A stretch of 58,151 nucleotides of DNA from an uncultured Eubacteriales bacterium (GCA_902796965.1 CADBRA010000049.1:1-58151), one strand, 5' to 3'. Shown: positions 1-8,180, counted from the first letter of the stretch. Translations and numbers: made by a program. Notes: generated from the sequence alone by a model not told the origin.

Positions 1-85
1 CGGTTGTGCTGGAATAGGCAGACAGGCACGTTTGAGGGGCGTGTGTTCACAAGACGTATGGGTTCAAGTCCCATCAACCGCACCA
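1..85 (+). tRNA. tRNA-Leu (anticodon GAG), first base outside window
   Basis: The 3' part CAACCGC-A-CCA (75-85) pairs with CGGTTG at 1-6; the first G of the acceptor stem lies just before the window. The anticodon arm is CACGT/GCGTG with loop TTGAGGG (32-38), so the anticodon is GAG at 34-36. A long variable arm (class II) and the T arm with GGTTCAAGTCC follow, as expected for leucine. CCA is encoded. Confidence 0.93.
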
Positions 86-90
86 TTTTA

Positions 91-117
91 AGCCGATCTC
101 TTTCGAGGTCGGTTTTT
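91..117 (+). terminator. Intrinsic terminator of the tRNA-Leu transcript
   Basis: GCCGATCTC and GAGGTCGGT form a 9-bp stem with one G.T pair around a TTTC loop, followed by a run of T. It lies 6 nt after the tRNA CCA end. Confidence 0.8.
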
Positions 118-291
118 TATTTTGCTTTTTCTTCGCATCTTTTCATCTGCTGCACAAAAAATAATCAGATGCACGTTTACTTTGAATTTGTCGGCAGAGC
201 CGTCATAAAATGGAATATTTAATATATATTTAACACAATTTCGCATAATTCGCTGAAATATAAAATCTACATTAATTTTCTCTGTTCTGGA

Positions 292-300
292 TGATATAAT
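292..300 (+). promoter_or_regulatory. Probable extended -10 promoter for DUF47-Pit
   Basis: TGATATAAT at 292-300 is an extended -10 hexamer. There is only a weak TTAATT-like -35 upstream. It would give a leader of about 80 nt before the start at 389. No clear PhoP box was found. Confidence 0.4.
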
Positions 301-388
301 AATATGAAAAATTCATTTAAAGTGCATTGTGCTGTGTCAGAATTGCTGTATGAGCGATACAGTGCGGGTAAGTTATGAAAGGTACGTA

Positions 389-1018
389 ATGAAAATAAAG
401 AAGAATCAGAAGCAGGACAGACTCTTCACAGAGCTTCTTGAAATCGCGTCTAATCTCAGGAAGGGCTGCGAGTACTTTTATTCGGCAATGTCCAAGAACG
501 ATATTGATGTCAATGAATTTCAGTCTGATATCAGTGTGATTGAGCAGAAGGGCGATGATCTCGTTCATAAAATCATAAGAGATCTTAACAACGCATTTAT
601 TACTCCGATAGAGAGGGAAGATGCGCTTGCTCTTGCCGACAGCATGGATGAGATTCTTGATGGTGCTGAAGATACAGTCGAGCATCTGTACATGTTCGGC
701 ATCAACGAAATCCCTCATTCCATGGTGGATATGGCTGAAAGCATAGATCTGGCAAGCCAGCAGATATACCTGGCTGTAGAGCTTCTCGCACAGAAAAAGC
801 TTTTCGACATTAAGGAGCACATCATCGAGATCAGTACTCTCGAGAGACGCAATGATCAGATCGTAAAGCAGTCCGTAAAGACACTTTTCGATCAGCATAA
901 GGACGATCCTGTAAGGCTCATCCAGGTTTATGAAGTTTACAAGCTGCTTGAGCGCACGTCGAATTCATGTCACCGCGTGGGCAAGCTTCTCGACTCAATA
1001 GTTATGAAAAACGCGTAG
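389..1018 (+). CDS. DUF47/PhoU-like phosphate transport accessory protein
   Basis: This 209-residue all-helical protein belongs to the DUF47 (PhoU-related) family that normally partners Pit phosphate permeases; it is thought to modulate Pit activity from the cytoplasm. Family features are the charged start MKIKKNQKQDRLF, the repeated helical pattern with acidic patches (EREDALALADSMDEILD near residues 75-90) and the family's usual length. I chose ATG 389, preceded by GAAAGG, over the in-frame ATG at 329, which has no ribosome binding site. The permease gene starts 8 nt downstream, so the two form an operon. Confidence 0.88.
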   Translation: MKIKKNQKQDRLFTELLEIASNLRKGCEYFYSAMSKNDIDVNEFQSDISVIEQKGDDLVHKIIRDLNNAFITPIEREDALALADSMDEILDGAEDTVEHLYMFGINEIPHSMVDMAESIDLASQQIYLAVELLAQKKLFDIKEHIIEISTLERRNDQIVKQSVKTLFDQHKDDPVRLIQVYEVYKLLERTSNSCHRVGKLLDSIVMKNA

Positions 1019-1026
1019 GAGGCTTT

Positions 1027-2016
1027 ATGAGTGCTGTCATAGTTATTACAGTCATCCTCGCGCTGACTTTCGATTTTATCAATGGCTTTCACGATACAGC
1101 GAATTCCATTGCTACTGCTGTATCAACGAGAGCGCTCTCAACAAGACATGCTATCATCATGGCTGCCTGCATGAATTTCCTTGGGGCAGTCCTGTTTACG
1201 GGTGTTGCCGAGACTATAGCTAACGATATAGTAGACCTGAATACTCTGTCATACGGCAATTATGTGCTGATAGCAGCTCTGATTTCTGCGATTCTCTGGA
1301 ATTTGATAACGTGGTTTTTCGGAATTCCGAGCAGCTCGTCGCATACTCTGATCGGTTCACTCGCCGGAGCTGCGCTCTGCAATGCCGGGCTGTCATCTAT
1401 CAAGTGGCACGGATTCATATCAATACTCGAATCACTCATATTTTCGCCTCTGATCGCTTTCGCGGCAGGATATGTCATGTTCAGTCTTTTTAAAATCTTT
1501 TTTAAGAATCTGAATCTGCATAAATCAAATAATGTTTTCCGCAAAATTCAGATCGTGACAGCGGCTGTCCAGTCGTTTTCACATGGTACTAATGACGCTC
1601 AGAAGTCTATGGGCATAATCACTATGTCTCTCGTCAGCGCCGGATTTATCTCGGCAGGCCATGTTCCTCTCTGGGTTCAGGTTTCGTGCGCTGCAGCGAT
1701 GGCTTTCGGAGCAAGTCTCGGCGGATGGAGAATAATCAAGACTGTAGGAACACAGATCATGAAGATCAGACCGGTAAACGGTGTTGCAGCTGACATGGCA
1801 TCAGCGGCTGTAATATTCACTGCATCACATGTAGGCCTTCCTGTGAGCACGACGCATGTAATATCGTCATCAATCATGGGCGTAGGCTCCGCCTACAGGA
1901 TAAGATCCGTAAAGTGGGATACAGCCCGCAAGATGGTTACGACATGGTTTATAACTATTCCTATATCAGGATGTATTGCGGCAGGTATTTTCGCACTCAT
2001 GATGATTTTCGTATAA
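1027..2016 (+). CDS. PiT family inorganic phosphate permease
   Basis: A 329-residue integral membrane protein with about ten hydrophobic segments. Both copies of the PiT signature are visible: GFHDTANSIAT at residues 20-30 and SHGTNDAQK near residues 183-191. These duplicated motifs are typical of cation-coupled (H+ or Na+) phosphate transporters. The start at 1027 is set by AGGAGG (1017-1022), which overlaps the stop region of the DUF47 gene; an upstream in-frame ATG at 967 lies inside that gene and is rejected. Transport of another oxyanion cannot be excluded, but the DUF47 partner favours phosphate. Confidence 0.9.
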   Translation: MSAVIVITVILALTFDFINGFHDTANSIATAVSTRALSTRHAIIMAACMNFLGAVLFTGVAETIANDIVDLNTLSYGNYVLIAALISAILWNLITWFFGIPSSSSHTLIGSLAGAALCNAGLSSIKWHGFISILESLIFSPLIAFAAGYVMFSLFKIFFKNLNLHKSNNVFRKIQIVTAAVQSFSHGTNDAQKSMGIITMSLVSAGFISAGHVPLWVQVSCAAAMAFGASLGGWRIIKTVGTQIMKIRPVNGVAADMASAAVIFTASHVGLPVSTTHVISSSIMGVGSAYRIRSVKWDTARKMVTTWFITIPISGCIAAGIFALMMIFV

Positions 2017-2060
2017 TTATTTATTTACATGTTGAATAAAATATTTCAATTGTGTATTTT

Positions 2061-2087
2061 CCGCGGCTTATGCTGCGGTTTTGTTTT
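2061..2087 (+). terminator. Intrinsic terminator after the phosphate operon
   Basis: CCGCGGC-TTAT-GCTGCGG forms a 7-bp stem with one G.T pair, followed by TTTTGTTTT. Confidence 0.75.
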
Positions 2088-2147
2088 ACATAAGCTTAAA
2101 TAAATGATAAGATAAATAAATAATTTTTATTGAGGGCACGGTGATTA

Positions 2148-2153
2148 TATAAT
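2148..2153 (+). promoter_or_regulatory. Putative -10 element upstream of structured leader
   Basis: TATAAT at 2148-2153 lies about 10 nt before the structured region 2163-2296. A good -35 is not apparent. Confidence 0.4.
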
Positions 2154-2162
2154 GTCTTAGCC

Positions 2163-2296
2163 AGGCGGCAGATGATTCGGATTATGGTATCATTCCAAAG
2201 TCTGAAAATTATGTGCGGTTACAAGCGACACGTGGCAATCAGACCAAACGGGCCTATCCGTGGGAGCAGTCAGAAGAGGGATAAGAAAGCCGGCCT
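2163..2296 (+). ncRNA. Candidate structured leader RNA (class not recognised)
   Basis: Several helices can be drawn by eye. AGGCGGC (2163-2169) pairs with GCCGGCCT (2289-2296) with one bulged G and closes the domain. Inside are ATGAT/ATCAT, GTCTGA/TCAGAC (enclosing ATGTG/CACGT) and ACGG-GCCTAT-CCGT. The last hairpin's GGGCC-type loop could also pair with GGCC near the 3' end. The domain begins just after a TATAAT and ends 32 nt before the start of the C_GCAxxG_C_C gene, where a riboswitch would sit. I compared it from memory with TPP, SAM, cobalamin, THF, ZTP, c-di-GMP and guanidine classes and found no convincing match. Confidence 0.4.
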
Positions 2297-2328
2297 TTGA
2301 TGCTATATAATAATGAAAGGAATTAATC

Positions 2329-2745
2329 ATGTCCATCGATGATAAAAAAGCTCTTGCTGCAAAATATCACAGGAGCGGATATAACTGCGCACAGTCGGTT
2401 GCGTGTGCATTTGCCGAGGATTTTGGATTTGACAGAGATACTGTATATAAACTCGCAGAGGGATTTGGCCTCGGAATGGGAAATATGGAATGCACATGCG
2501 GTGCTGTTTCCGGCGCTGCCATGGTGGCTGGCATGAAAAACAGCAATCCTGCTGCGGCCGGCACTACAAAAGGCGGCACATATGGAATGTCGAGAAAAAT
2601 AAATGAAGCCTTTTCGGAAAAGAACGGATCCCTCATTTGCGCTGATCTCAAGGGTGTGACAACAGGAAAGGTCCTGCGCTCATGTCCGGGCTGCATAGAT
2701 GATGCTGTTGAAATTTTATGCGGTGTTCTTGGCATTACAGAATAA
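2329..2745 (+). CDS. C_GCAxxG_C_C family putative redox protein
   Basis: This 138-residue protein has the cysteine pattern that names the family: C-A (YNCAQSV, residues 19-25), ECTCGAVSGA (about 50-59) with the GCA-like core, a later single Cys (ICADL) and CPGC near the C terminus. The family is small and presumed redox-active; its substrate is unknown. The start ATG 2329 follows GAAAGGAA. It is a single-gene unit preceded by the structured leader and followed by a hairpin at 2771, so whatever the leader senses probably controls only this gene. Confidence 0.8.
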   Translation: MSIDDKKALAAKYHRSGYNCAQSVACAFAEDFGFDRDTVYKLAEGFGLGMGNMECTCGAVSGAAMVAGMKNSNPAAAGTTKGGTYGMSRKINEAFSEKNGSLICADLKGVTTGKVLRSCPGCIDDAVEILCGVLGITE

Positions 2746-2770
2746 ATACATATCATAAAGGAATAAGAAA

Positions 2771-2814
2771 AGCAGCTTTCAATGACGAAAAACATCGAAA
2801 GCTGCTTTGCGTTT
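2771..2814 (+). terminator. Hairpin terminator after the C_GCAxxG_C_C gene
   Basis: AGCAGCTTTC and GAAAGCTGCT form a perfect 10-bp stem with a 16-nt loop; the following T-tract is interrupted (TTTGCGTTT), so efficiency may be modest. It also abuts the 3' end of the oppositely oriented tRNA-Gly. Confidence 0.6.
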
Positions 2815-2815
2815 A

Positions 2816-2889
2816 TGGAGCAGGTAAAGGGAGTCGAACCCTCCTCCCAGCCTTGGGAAGGCCGTGTTCTACCGATAAACTATACCTGC
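2816..2889 (-). tRNA. tRNA-Gly (anticodon CCC)
   Basis: On the minus strand, GCAGGTA pairs with TACCTGC as the acceptor stem, with discriminator T and encoded CCA. The D arm is GTTT...GAAC. The anticodon stem CGGCC/GGCTG holds loop TTCCCAA, giving anticodon CCC (plus-strand GGG at 2855-2857). The T arm contains GGTTCGACTCC. Class I length of 74 nt including CCA. Confidence 0.93.
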
Positions 2890-2988
2890 TTGTCTGATTC
2901 AGGCGTCTTCTATCAGCCTGATGTTTAATATTATATATTCATAAACCTGATTTTGCAAACATATATTGATATGCAGAGGGGGATTGAG

Positions 2989-3654
2989 ATGAACATTTTT
3001 GATGTGCTCGGTCCGGTAATGATCGGACCTTCCAGCAGCCATACTGCCGGTGCCGTAAAAATTGCCAGAACTGCGGCAAAGATGCTTGACGACAAACCGA
3101 TAAGAGCCGATATTGGACTTTACGGGAGCTTTGCCATGACGGGAAAAGGCCACGGCACAGATGTGGCACTTATAGCGGGTCTGCTCGGCATGAAGACGGA
3201 TGATGAGCGGATACCTGACAGTTTTGAGATAGCAGAAAAAGCGGGTCTTGATTTCAATATTCACGAGGTTTCTCTAAAGAATGCGCATCCCAATTCGGTT
3301 GTGCTCGATCTTAAGGGCGAGCATGGCCGCACGCTTAACATCGTAGGCGAGAGCATCGGAGGAGGCAGGATAAATATCCGTTCTATAGATGGCATCACTG
3401 TCAATTTTTCAGGTGATATGGACACTCTCATCGTTCATGACAAGGACAAGCCCGGAAGCGCATCTGCGATCACGACTGCTCTGACACAGAGGAATATAAA
3501 CATTGCTACGATACAGCTATATCGCGACATCAAGGGCGGCAAAGCTGTCATGGTGTGCGAATGCGATGAGCCTGTCCCTGATGATATCAGAACATGGCTC
3601 ATGTCGATAGATCAGATCCTTAAAGTTACGATTTTCAACAGGGAGGACGATTGA
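2989..3654 (+). CDS. sdaAB: L-serine dehydratase, iron-sulfur-dependent, beta subunit
   Basis: A 221-residue beta subunit of the two-subunit Fe-S L-serine dehydratase, which deaminates serine to pyruvate and ammonia. The N-terminal signature SSSHTAGA lies at about residues 13-20, and an ACT-type regulatory domain occupies the C-terminal 80 residues (region KPGSASAITTAL). ATG 2989 has the ribosome binding site AGAGGGGGATTGAG; the earlier in-frame ATG at 2953 lacks one. The alpha subunit gene begins 1 nt after this stop codon. Confidence 0.93.
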   Translation: MNIFDVLGPVMIGPSSSHTAGAVKIARTAAKMLDDKPIRADIGLYGSFAMTGKGHGTDVALIAGLLGMKTDDERIPDSFEIAEKAGLDFNIHEVSLKNAHPNSVVLDLKGEHGRTLNIVGESIGGGRINIRSIDGITVNFSGDMDTLIVHDKDKPGSASAITTALTQRNINIATIQLYRDIKGGKAVMVCECDEPVPDDIRTWLMSIDQILKVTIFNREDD

Positions 3655-3655
3655 T

Positions 3656-4555
3656 ATGTCTTTTAACAGTGTAAAGGAAATGATTTCCGAGGCCGAAAAT
3701 GAAAACAGGACTCTTCCTGAAACAGTCCTTCTCCATGATTTAAAAGACAGTGCGATTACGAGGGAACAGTCTGTCAGGAAGATGAAGTATCTGTGGGAAG
3801 TCATGCAGGCTACGAGTGCAGGTTACTGCGCTGACGACAGATCAAACAGCGGTCTGACCGGTGGAAATGCGGCTAAAATAGGAAGAGCTGCTTCTGCCGG
3901 AAAGCTCATAGGCGATCCATTCATGTTCGAGGTTATAGAAGAATCTTTAAAGACTGCCGAATGCAATGCATGCATGAAAAGAATCGTAGCTGCGCCTACG
4001 GCCGGAAGCTGCGGGATACTGCCCGGAGTACTGATACCGCTGTCGAGGAGACACTCAGCTGATCCGGGATTTGATGATAAGATAATAGAGTCACTTTATG
4101 TGGCAGCCGGCTTCGGACAGGTTACTGCCGCCAGAGCATCTGTGTCCGGAGCAGAAGGAGGATGCCAGGCTGAAATCGGCACTGCTGCGGCTATGGCTGC
4201 GGCTGCACTCACTTGGATAGGCGGCGGTACAGCATCACAGTGCTCCGACGCTTTTGCGATAGCTCTTACAAACATGCTCGGGCTCGTGTGCGATCCTGTC
4301 GCAGGTCTCGTAGAGATACCGTGCATAAACAGGAATGCCGCAGGCGCTATGACTGCCGTCAGCTCCGCTGACATGGCTCTTGCAGGTATATCTTCCGATA
4401 TACCTGCAGATGAAGTTATAGACTGTATGAAAGAAGTCGGAGACGTAATGGTCGCGGAGCTGCGCGAGACTGGAAAGGGAGGTCTTGCCGGAACTCCGAC
4501 AGGAAGAGATATCGCAGCTCGTGTCTTACAGAAAAACAGCTTTGCAGAGAAGTAA
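3656..4555 (+). CDS. sdaAA: L-serine dehydratase, iron-sulfur-dependent, alpha subunit
   Basis: A 299-residue catalytic alpha subunit. Cysteines expected to hold the oxygen-sensitive [4Fe-4S] cluster are seen in CNACMKRIVAAPTAGSCGI and in the later CDPVAGLVEIPCINRNAAG segment; the glycine-rich stretch AGFGQVTAARASVSGAEGG is also typical. The start ATG 3656 lies 1 nt past the sdaAB stop, so translation is probably coupled. With the downstream-encoded Fhs, FolD and FchA this enzyme would supply pyruvate and compete with glycine/serine hydroxymethyl flux for serine. Confidence 0.95.
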   Translation: MSFNSVKEMISEAENENRTLPETVLLHDLKDSAITREQSVRKMKYLWEVMQATSAGYCADDRSNSGLTGGNAAKIGRAASAGKLIGDPFMFEVIEESLKTAECNACMKRIVAAPTAGSCGILPGVLIPLSRRHSADPGFDDKIIESLYVAAGFGQVTAARASVSGAEGGCQAEIGTAAAMAAAALTWIGGGTASQCSDAFAIALTNMLGLVCDPVAGLVEIPCINRNAAGAMTAVSSADMALAGISSDIPADEVIDCMKEVGDVMVAELRETGKGGLAGTPTGRDIAARVLQKNSFAEK

Positions 4556-4591
4556 GCGCAGTATAAAGCATGAAGCAGTCTGACAGGCTGA

Positions 4592-4687
4592 GACCGTAAG
4601 CCGCGGATACTCAGGTGAACGGGCATTCGGCGAATTGGATTGATTTCCTTTGAGGAAGCCGGCGGAGCTGAGAAACTTGTGCCGGTC
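4592..4687 (+). ncRNA. Candidate nested structured RNA downstream of sdaAA
   Basis: Three nested helices can be drawn: GACCG (4592) with CGGTC (4683), CTCAG (4610) with CTGAG (4668), and TTCCT with AGGAA (4645-4657). The whole lies between sdaAA and alaS with no ORF. It could be a 3'-UTR element or part of a longer alaS leader. No known family was recognised. Confidence 0.3.
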
Positions 4688-4709
4688 ATTGTTCTGATAT
4701 GTGCATCAT

Positions 4710-4743
4710 GTCCAAAGGACCGTGCGGACGGAGTCCGCGCAGG
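4710..4743. repeat. Composite two-hairpin palindromic repeat, copy 1
   Basis: GTCC-AAA-GGAC (4710-4720) is followed after 3 nt by GCGGAC-GGA-GTCCGC (4724-4738) and GCAGG. The same second hairpin with the same flanks recurs at 22301-22321 with one base change, and the hairpin itself recurs at 14986-15000. GCATC (4703) and GATGC (4748) could close it as a three-way junction. Confidence 0.65.
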
Positions 4744-4782
4744 ATGAGATGCTTTCCGGCTGATGCTCTTTAGTATTCGCAG

Positions 4783-4812
4783 TTGACATACTTCAGACTG
4801 TTTTTGTATAAT
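4783..4812 (+). promoter_or_regulatory. Sigma-A promoter of alaS
   Basis: TTGACA at 4783-4788 and TATAAT at 4807-4812 with an 18-bp spacer. The transcript would carry a leader of about 140 nt that contains the terminator-like hairpin at 4884. Confidence 0.75.
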
Positions 4813-4883
4813 ATCGAAGAATACTTGAAAAAATAATTACTTGATCACTATTGAAATAAACAGGGTGTGCCGCATCCATAAAG

Positions 4884-4913
4884 ACTCGTCCCGTAACGAC
4901 GGGTCTTTTTTTG
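4884..4913 (+). terminator. Attenuator-like terminator in the alaS leader
   Basis: AGACTCGTC and GACGGGTCT form a 9-bp stem (one wobble) with loop CCGTAAC, followed by seven T. It lies between the alaS promoter and the alaS start, so transcription must be able to pass it. About 20 nt upstream is AGGGTGTGCCGC, reminiscent of but not matching the T-box core AGGGTGGNACCGCG. Confidence 0.65.
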
Positions 4914-4961
4914 CAGAGAGTATGACGCTTTGCGGCATTACAGCAGGGAGGTCTGTTACCA

Positions 4962-7586
4962 ATGGAAAAACTCGGCCTTAACGAGATTAGAAAGATGTTC
5001 CTCGAATTCTATAAGAGCAAGGGACATCTTGTACATGAGAGCTTTTCGCTCATACCTGACAACGATAAGAGTCTTATGCTGATAAATTCAGGAATGGCTC
5101 CCCTTAAGCCATATTTTTCCGGGCTAAAGACTCCGCCGTCAAAGCGCATGACTACATGTCAGAAATGTATCAGAACTGGTGATATCGAGAACATCGGTTA
5201 TACAGAAAGACACGGTACATTTTTCGAAATGATGGGAAACTTCTCGTTTGGCGATTACTTTAAGGAACAGGCTATAACGTGGGCATGGGAATTCATTACT
5301 ACTGTTCTGAAGCTTCCGGAAGATAAAGTCTGGGCAACGATATATCTCGACGACGATGAGGCTCATGATATATGGAGAAACAAGATCGGAATGCCTGAGG
5401 AGCGTATCGTGCGCCTGGGAAAAGAAGATAATTTCTGGGAGATCGGAATCGGTCCGTGCGGTCCGTGCTCTGAAATATATTTCGACAGAGGCGAGGAATA
5501 CGGCTGCGGAAAGCCTGACTGCAAGCCGGGATGTGACTGCGACAGATATATGGAATTCTGGAATCTCGTATTCACTCAGTTTGACAGGGGAGAAGACGGA
5601 AGCTATACTCCGCTCGCTCATCCTAACATTGACACGGGCATGGGTCTCGAGCGTATCGCGTGCATCATGCAGGAAACTGATTCTATTTTCGATATAGATA
5701 CGATTCAGCACATACTGAAAGATGTCGAAAGCGTTACAGGTGTCAGATATCAGCACGGAAAGGCAAAATCGGACATCTCTCTCAGGATAATAACTGACCA
5801 CATACGCTCTGTTACGTTTATGATAAGCGACGGGATACTGCCGAGCAATGAAGGCAGAGGCTACGTCCTCAGAAGACTTCTGAGGAGAGCTGCACGTCAT
5901 GGCAAGCTCCTCGGTATTGAAAAACCGTTCCTCGCTGATCTTACGGATGTGGTTGTCGAGGTTTCAGGCGATGCTTATCCAGCTCTCGTCGAGAAGCACG
6001 ATTATATTAAGAAAATCGTTAATATAGAGGAAGAAAAGTTCGCGGAGACTCTCGATCAGGGCACAAATATTCTGAATTCATATATAGATGAGCTCGAGAA
6101 AGAGGAAAAATCAATTCTGTCCGGTGAAAAGACGTTCAAGCTTTACGATACTTACGGTTTCCCTCTTGAACTTACGACTGAGATTCTTGCGGAGCACGGC
6201 ATCACTGCTGACGAAGACGAGTTTAATGATCTCATGCAGCAGCAGAAGGAAAATGCGAGAAACAGAAGAAAGGACGACGCCGAGATCGCGTGGCAGGATG
6301 AGAACATAGGTTTCTTTAATGAAGGAGAACCTACTGAATTTACCGGATATGACAAGCTCGACGATGAAGCGCGCGTAGAGGCGATTATAATCGATCGTGC
6401 TCCTGTTGACGAAATCAGCGAGGGTCAGGAAGGTGTGGTAATACTTGACAGAACTCCGTTCTACGCTGAGATGGGCGGCCAGGTAGGAGACAGAGGTACT
6501 ATTTCTTCGGGCGGTTCGGTGCTCCGCGTTACTGATACCGTAAAGGCTAAGGATTTCTATGTACATAAAGTCAAAGCCGAAAAAGGTTCTGTAAAAACAG
6601 GGGACACTGTTATTGCTTCGGTTGATCCGCTGTTCAGGCACAGAACTGCGAGAAATCACACTGCAACGCACATTCTCCAGGCGGCACTCAAGAAGGTACT
6701 CGGAAGCCATGTTTCTCAGGCAGGTTCTTTTGTAAATCCTGATGAACTGAGATTCGACTTTACTCATTTCGAGGCTGTATCTGCTGAGGATCTGAAAAAA
6801 ATCGAGGATATTGCAAACGATGAAATTGCGAGATTCGAAAATGTTACCACAGACGTTCTTTCTCTTGAAGATGCCAAGAACTCAGGTGCTACAGCTCTGT
6901 TTGATGATAAATATTCAGACAAGGTAAGAGTTGTCTCTGTAGGTGATTTCAGCAAGGAACTTTGTGGAGGAACACATGTTTCAAATTCTGGACAGATCGG
7001 AGCGATAAAGATCGTGAGCGAGAGCGGCGTAGCCTCAGGTGTTCGAAGAATTGTGGCGATAACCGGAGACGGTATAGCTGATGCTCTGCGCAGAGATGAA
7101 GCTGTAATCTCAGATGTTGCATCAGCGCTCAAGACGCAGCCGGCAAACCTGATTGCGAGGATAGGTTCTCTCGAGGAAGAAATCAAGTCGTTGAGAAAAG
7201 AGCTCGATGATATCAAATCGGCAAACATTGGAAATTCTGTTGGTGATCTGCTCGACAGTGCCAAGGTCATCAACGGAGTAAAACTCGTGACTGCGAAATT
7301 CGATGGTCTGGGAATAGATGAGCTCAGAGCTTTTTCAGATGAGCTCAAGAGCAGAGAAAAAGGACTTGTGAATGTGCTCGCTGCCGTAAACGATGGCAAA
7401 GTGACATTCCTTGTATCTGTTTCAGACGAGCTTGTCGAAAAAGGATATCATGCTGGAAAGATGATAAAAGAAATCGCCAGAGCTGCAGGAGGTGGTGGCG
7501 GCGGAAAAGCCAATATGGCGCAGGCTGGCGCAAAGGATGCTTCGAAAATCAGCGATGCGTTTGAAGTGGCAGAAAAGCTCCTCTAA
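4962..7586 (+). CDS. alaS: Alanine--tRNA ligase
   Basis: An 874-residue class II aminoacyl-tRNA synthetase that charges tRNA-Ala. The N-terminal catalytic core (KGHLVHESFSLIP, TCQKCIRTGDIENIG, FFEMMGNFSFGDYF) is intact. The editing domain shows HTATH (about 566-570) and CGGTHVSNSGQIG (about 667), which together bind the editing-site zinc. The C-Ala end has the glycine run RAAGGGGGGKANMAQAG. Length matches the family. GGGAGG precedes ATG 4962. It heads the conserved alaS-ireB-ruvX cluster and is probably controlled by the attenuator in its leader. Confidence 0.98.
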   Translation: MEKLGLNEIRKMFLEFYKSKGHLVHESFSLIPDNDKSLMLINSGMAPLKPYFSGLKTPPSKRMTTCQKCIRTGDIENIGYTERHGTFFEMMGNFSFGDYFKEQAITWAWEFITTVLKLPEDKVWATIYLDDDEAHDIWRNKIGMPEERIVRLGKEDNFWEIGIGPCGPCSEIYFDRGEEYGCGKPDCKPGCDCDRYMEFWNLVFTQFDRGEDGSYTPLAHPNIDTGMGLERIACIMQETDSIFDIDTIQHILKDVESVTGVRYQHGKAKSDISLRIITDHIRSVTFMISDGILPSNEGRGYVLRRLLRRAARHGKLLGIEKPFLADLTDVVVEVSGDAYPALVEKHDYIKKIVNIEEEKFAETLDQGTNILNSYIDELEKEEKSILSGEKTFKLYDTYGFPLELTTEILAEHGITADEDEFNDLMQQQKENARNRRKDDAEIAWQDENIGFFNEGEPTEFTGYDKLDDEARVEAIIIDRAPVDEISEGQEGVVILDRTPFYAEMGGQVGDRGTISSGGSVLRVTDTVKAKDFYVHKVKAEKGSVKTGDTVIASVDPLFRHRTARNHTATHILQAALKKVLGSHVSQAGSFVNPDELRFDFTHFEAVSAEDLKKIEDIANDEIARFENVTTDVLSLEDAKNSGATALFDDKYSDKVRVVSVGDFSKELCGGTHVSNSGQIGAIKIVSESGVASGVRRIVAITGDGIADALRRDEAVISDVASALKTQPANLIARIGSLEEEIKSLRKELDDIKSANIGNSVGDLLDSAKVINGVKLVTAKFDGLGIDELRAFSDELKSREKGLVNVLAAVNDGKVTFLVSVSDELVEKGYHAGKMIKEIARAAGGGGGGKANMAQAGAKDASKISDAFEVAEKLL

Positions 7587-7902
7587 AAAAGCGGAGCACA
7601 TTATCATTCAAAGGCTGATTCGGGAGCATGCGGAAGTATCCAGGCGGAGCATACTATCGGGGAATTATTATCTGCCTTATTCCATGCTGAAATAAAAAAT
7701 GCTTGTAAATATTATTTTGCTGCTGTAATATCTATTTATCCTGATTATGCAGAATGCTCCGCAGATTTTATGACGGAAACGCGAAGCGCATGGGGATCAT
7801 ATGTGATTCTGCCGTATATACGGTGTATTCATTGCAGGGGACGGCTGATTTATATATATTTCTGATATATCAGCGCAGCGTCTTGAAACGGAGATGATAT
7901 AT
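7587..7902 (+). other. Non-coding gap between alaS and ireB
   Basis: About 315 bp. Several GGAGCAT/ATGCTCC-like segments (7646, 7750) could pair over distance, and TGATATATCAG near 7862 is a short palindrome. I see no gene, clear terminator or promoter. Confidence 0.5.
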
Positions 7903-8151
7903 ATGGACAAAAACACGATTTTATTTACAACACCTCAGAAAGCTCATGACAAGACGGTAGCATCGATACTCAACAAAGTCTATGACGCTCTGGAGGAAAA
8001 AGGATACAATGCTATTGACCAGATTGTCGGATACATACTTTCCGGCGATCCGTCATATATAACAGGTCATAACAATGCCCGCGGACTGATTCGGCAGATC
8101 GATAGAGACGATCTTGTGGAGACGCTGCTTAGAAGCTTTCTAAACAAATAA
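7903..8151 (+). CDS. ireB: IreB family regulatory phosphoprotein (UPF0297)
   Basis: An 82-residue member of the UPF0297/IreB family. In enterococci IreB is a substrate of the IreK serine/threonine kinase and a negative regulator of cephalosporin resistance; elsewhere its role is less clear. The sequence MDKNTILFTTP, the segment YNAIDQIVGYILSGDPSYI and the ending LLRSFLNK are typical. I prefer ATG 7903, 9 nt after GGAG, over the ATG at 7894 that overlaps the ribosome binding site. Its position between alaS and ruvX is the standard Bacillota arrangement. Confidence 0.93.
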   Translation: MDKNTILFTTPQKAHDKTVASILNKVYDALEEKGYNAIDQIVGYILSGDPSYITGHNNARGLIRQIDRDDLVETLLRSFLNK

Positions 8152-8180
8152 TATATATAGATTCAGAAAATATAAATGTT

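Noticed and set aside
317-898. 193-codon minus-strand ORF opposite the DUF47 gene
   Set aside because: It is a frame shadow: no ribosome binding site, no recognisable domain, and the opposite strand is a clear family member.
2163-2296. Guanidine-I (ykkC) or ZTP riboswitch
   Set aside because: GGGATAAGAAAGCC recalls the ykkC 3' end, and CCGTGGGAGCAGTC recalls ZTP, but the other conserved blocks (CTAGGGTTCC; CCGCCTGGGC) are missing.
4562-4690. SRP RNA or tmRNA
   Set aside because: The GGAAGNAGC SRP loop and a tmRNA tag reading frame are both absent.
4853-4866. T-box core AGGGTGGNACCGCG in the alaS leader
   Set aside because: The sequence is AGGGTGTGCCGC, with a deletion and substitutions, and there is no room for Stem I after the promoter at 4783. 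Reported only as an unexplained attenuator.
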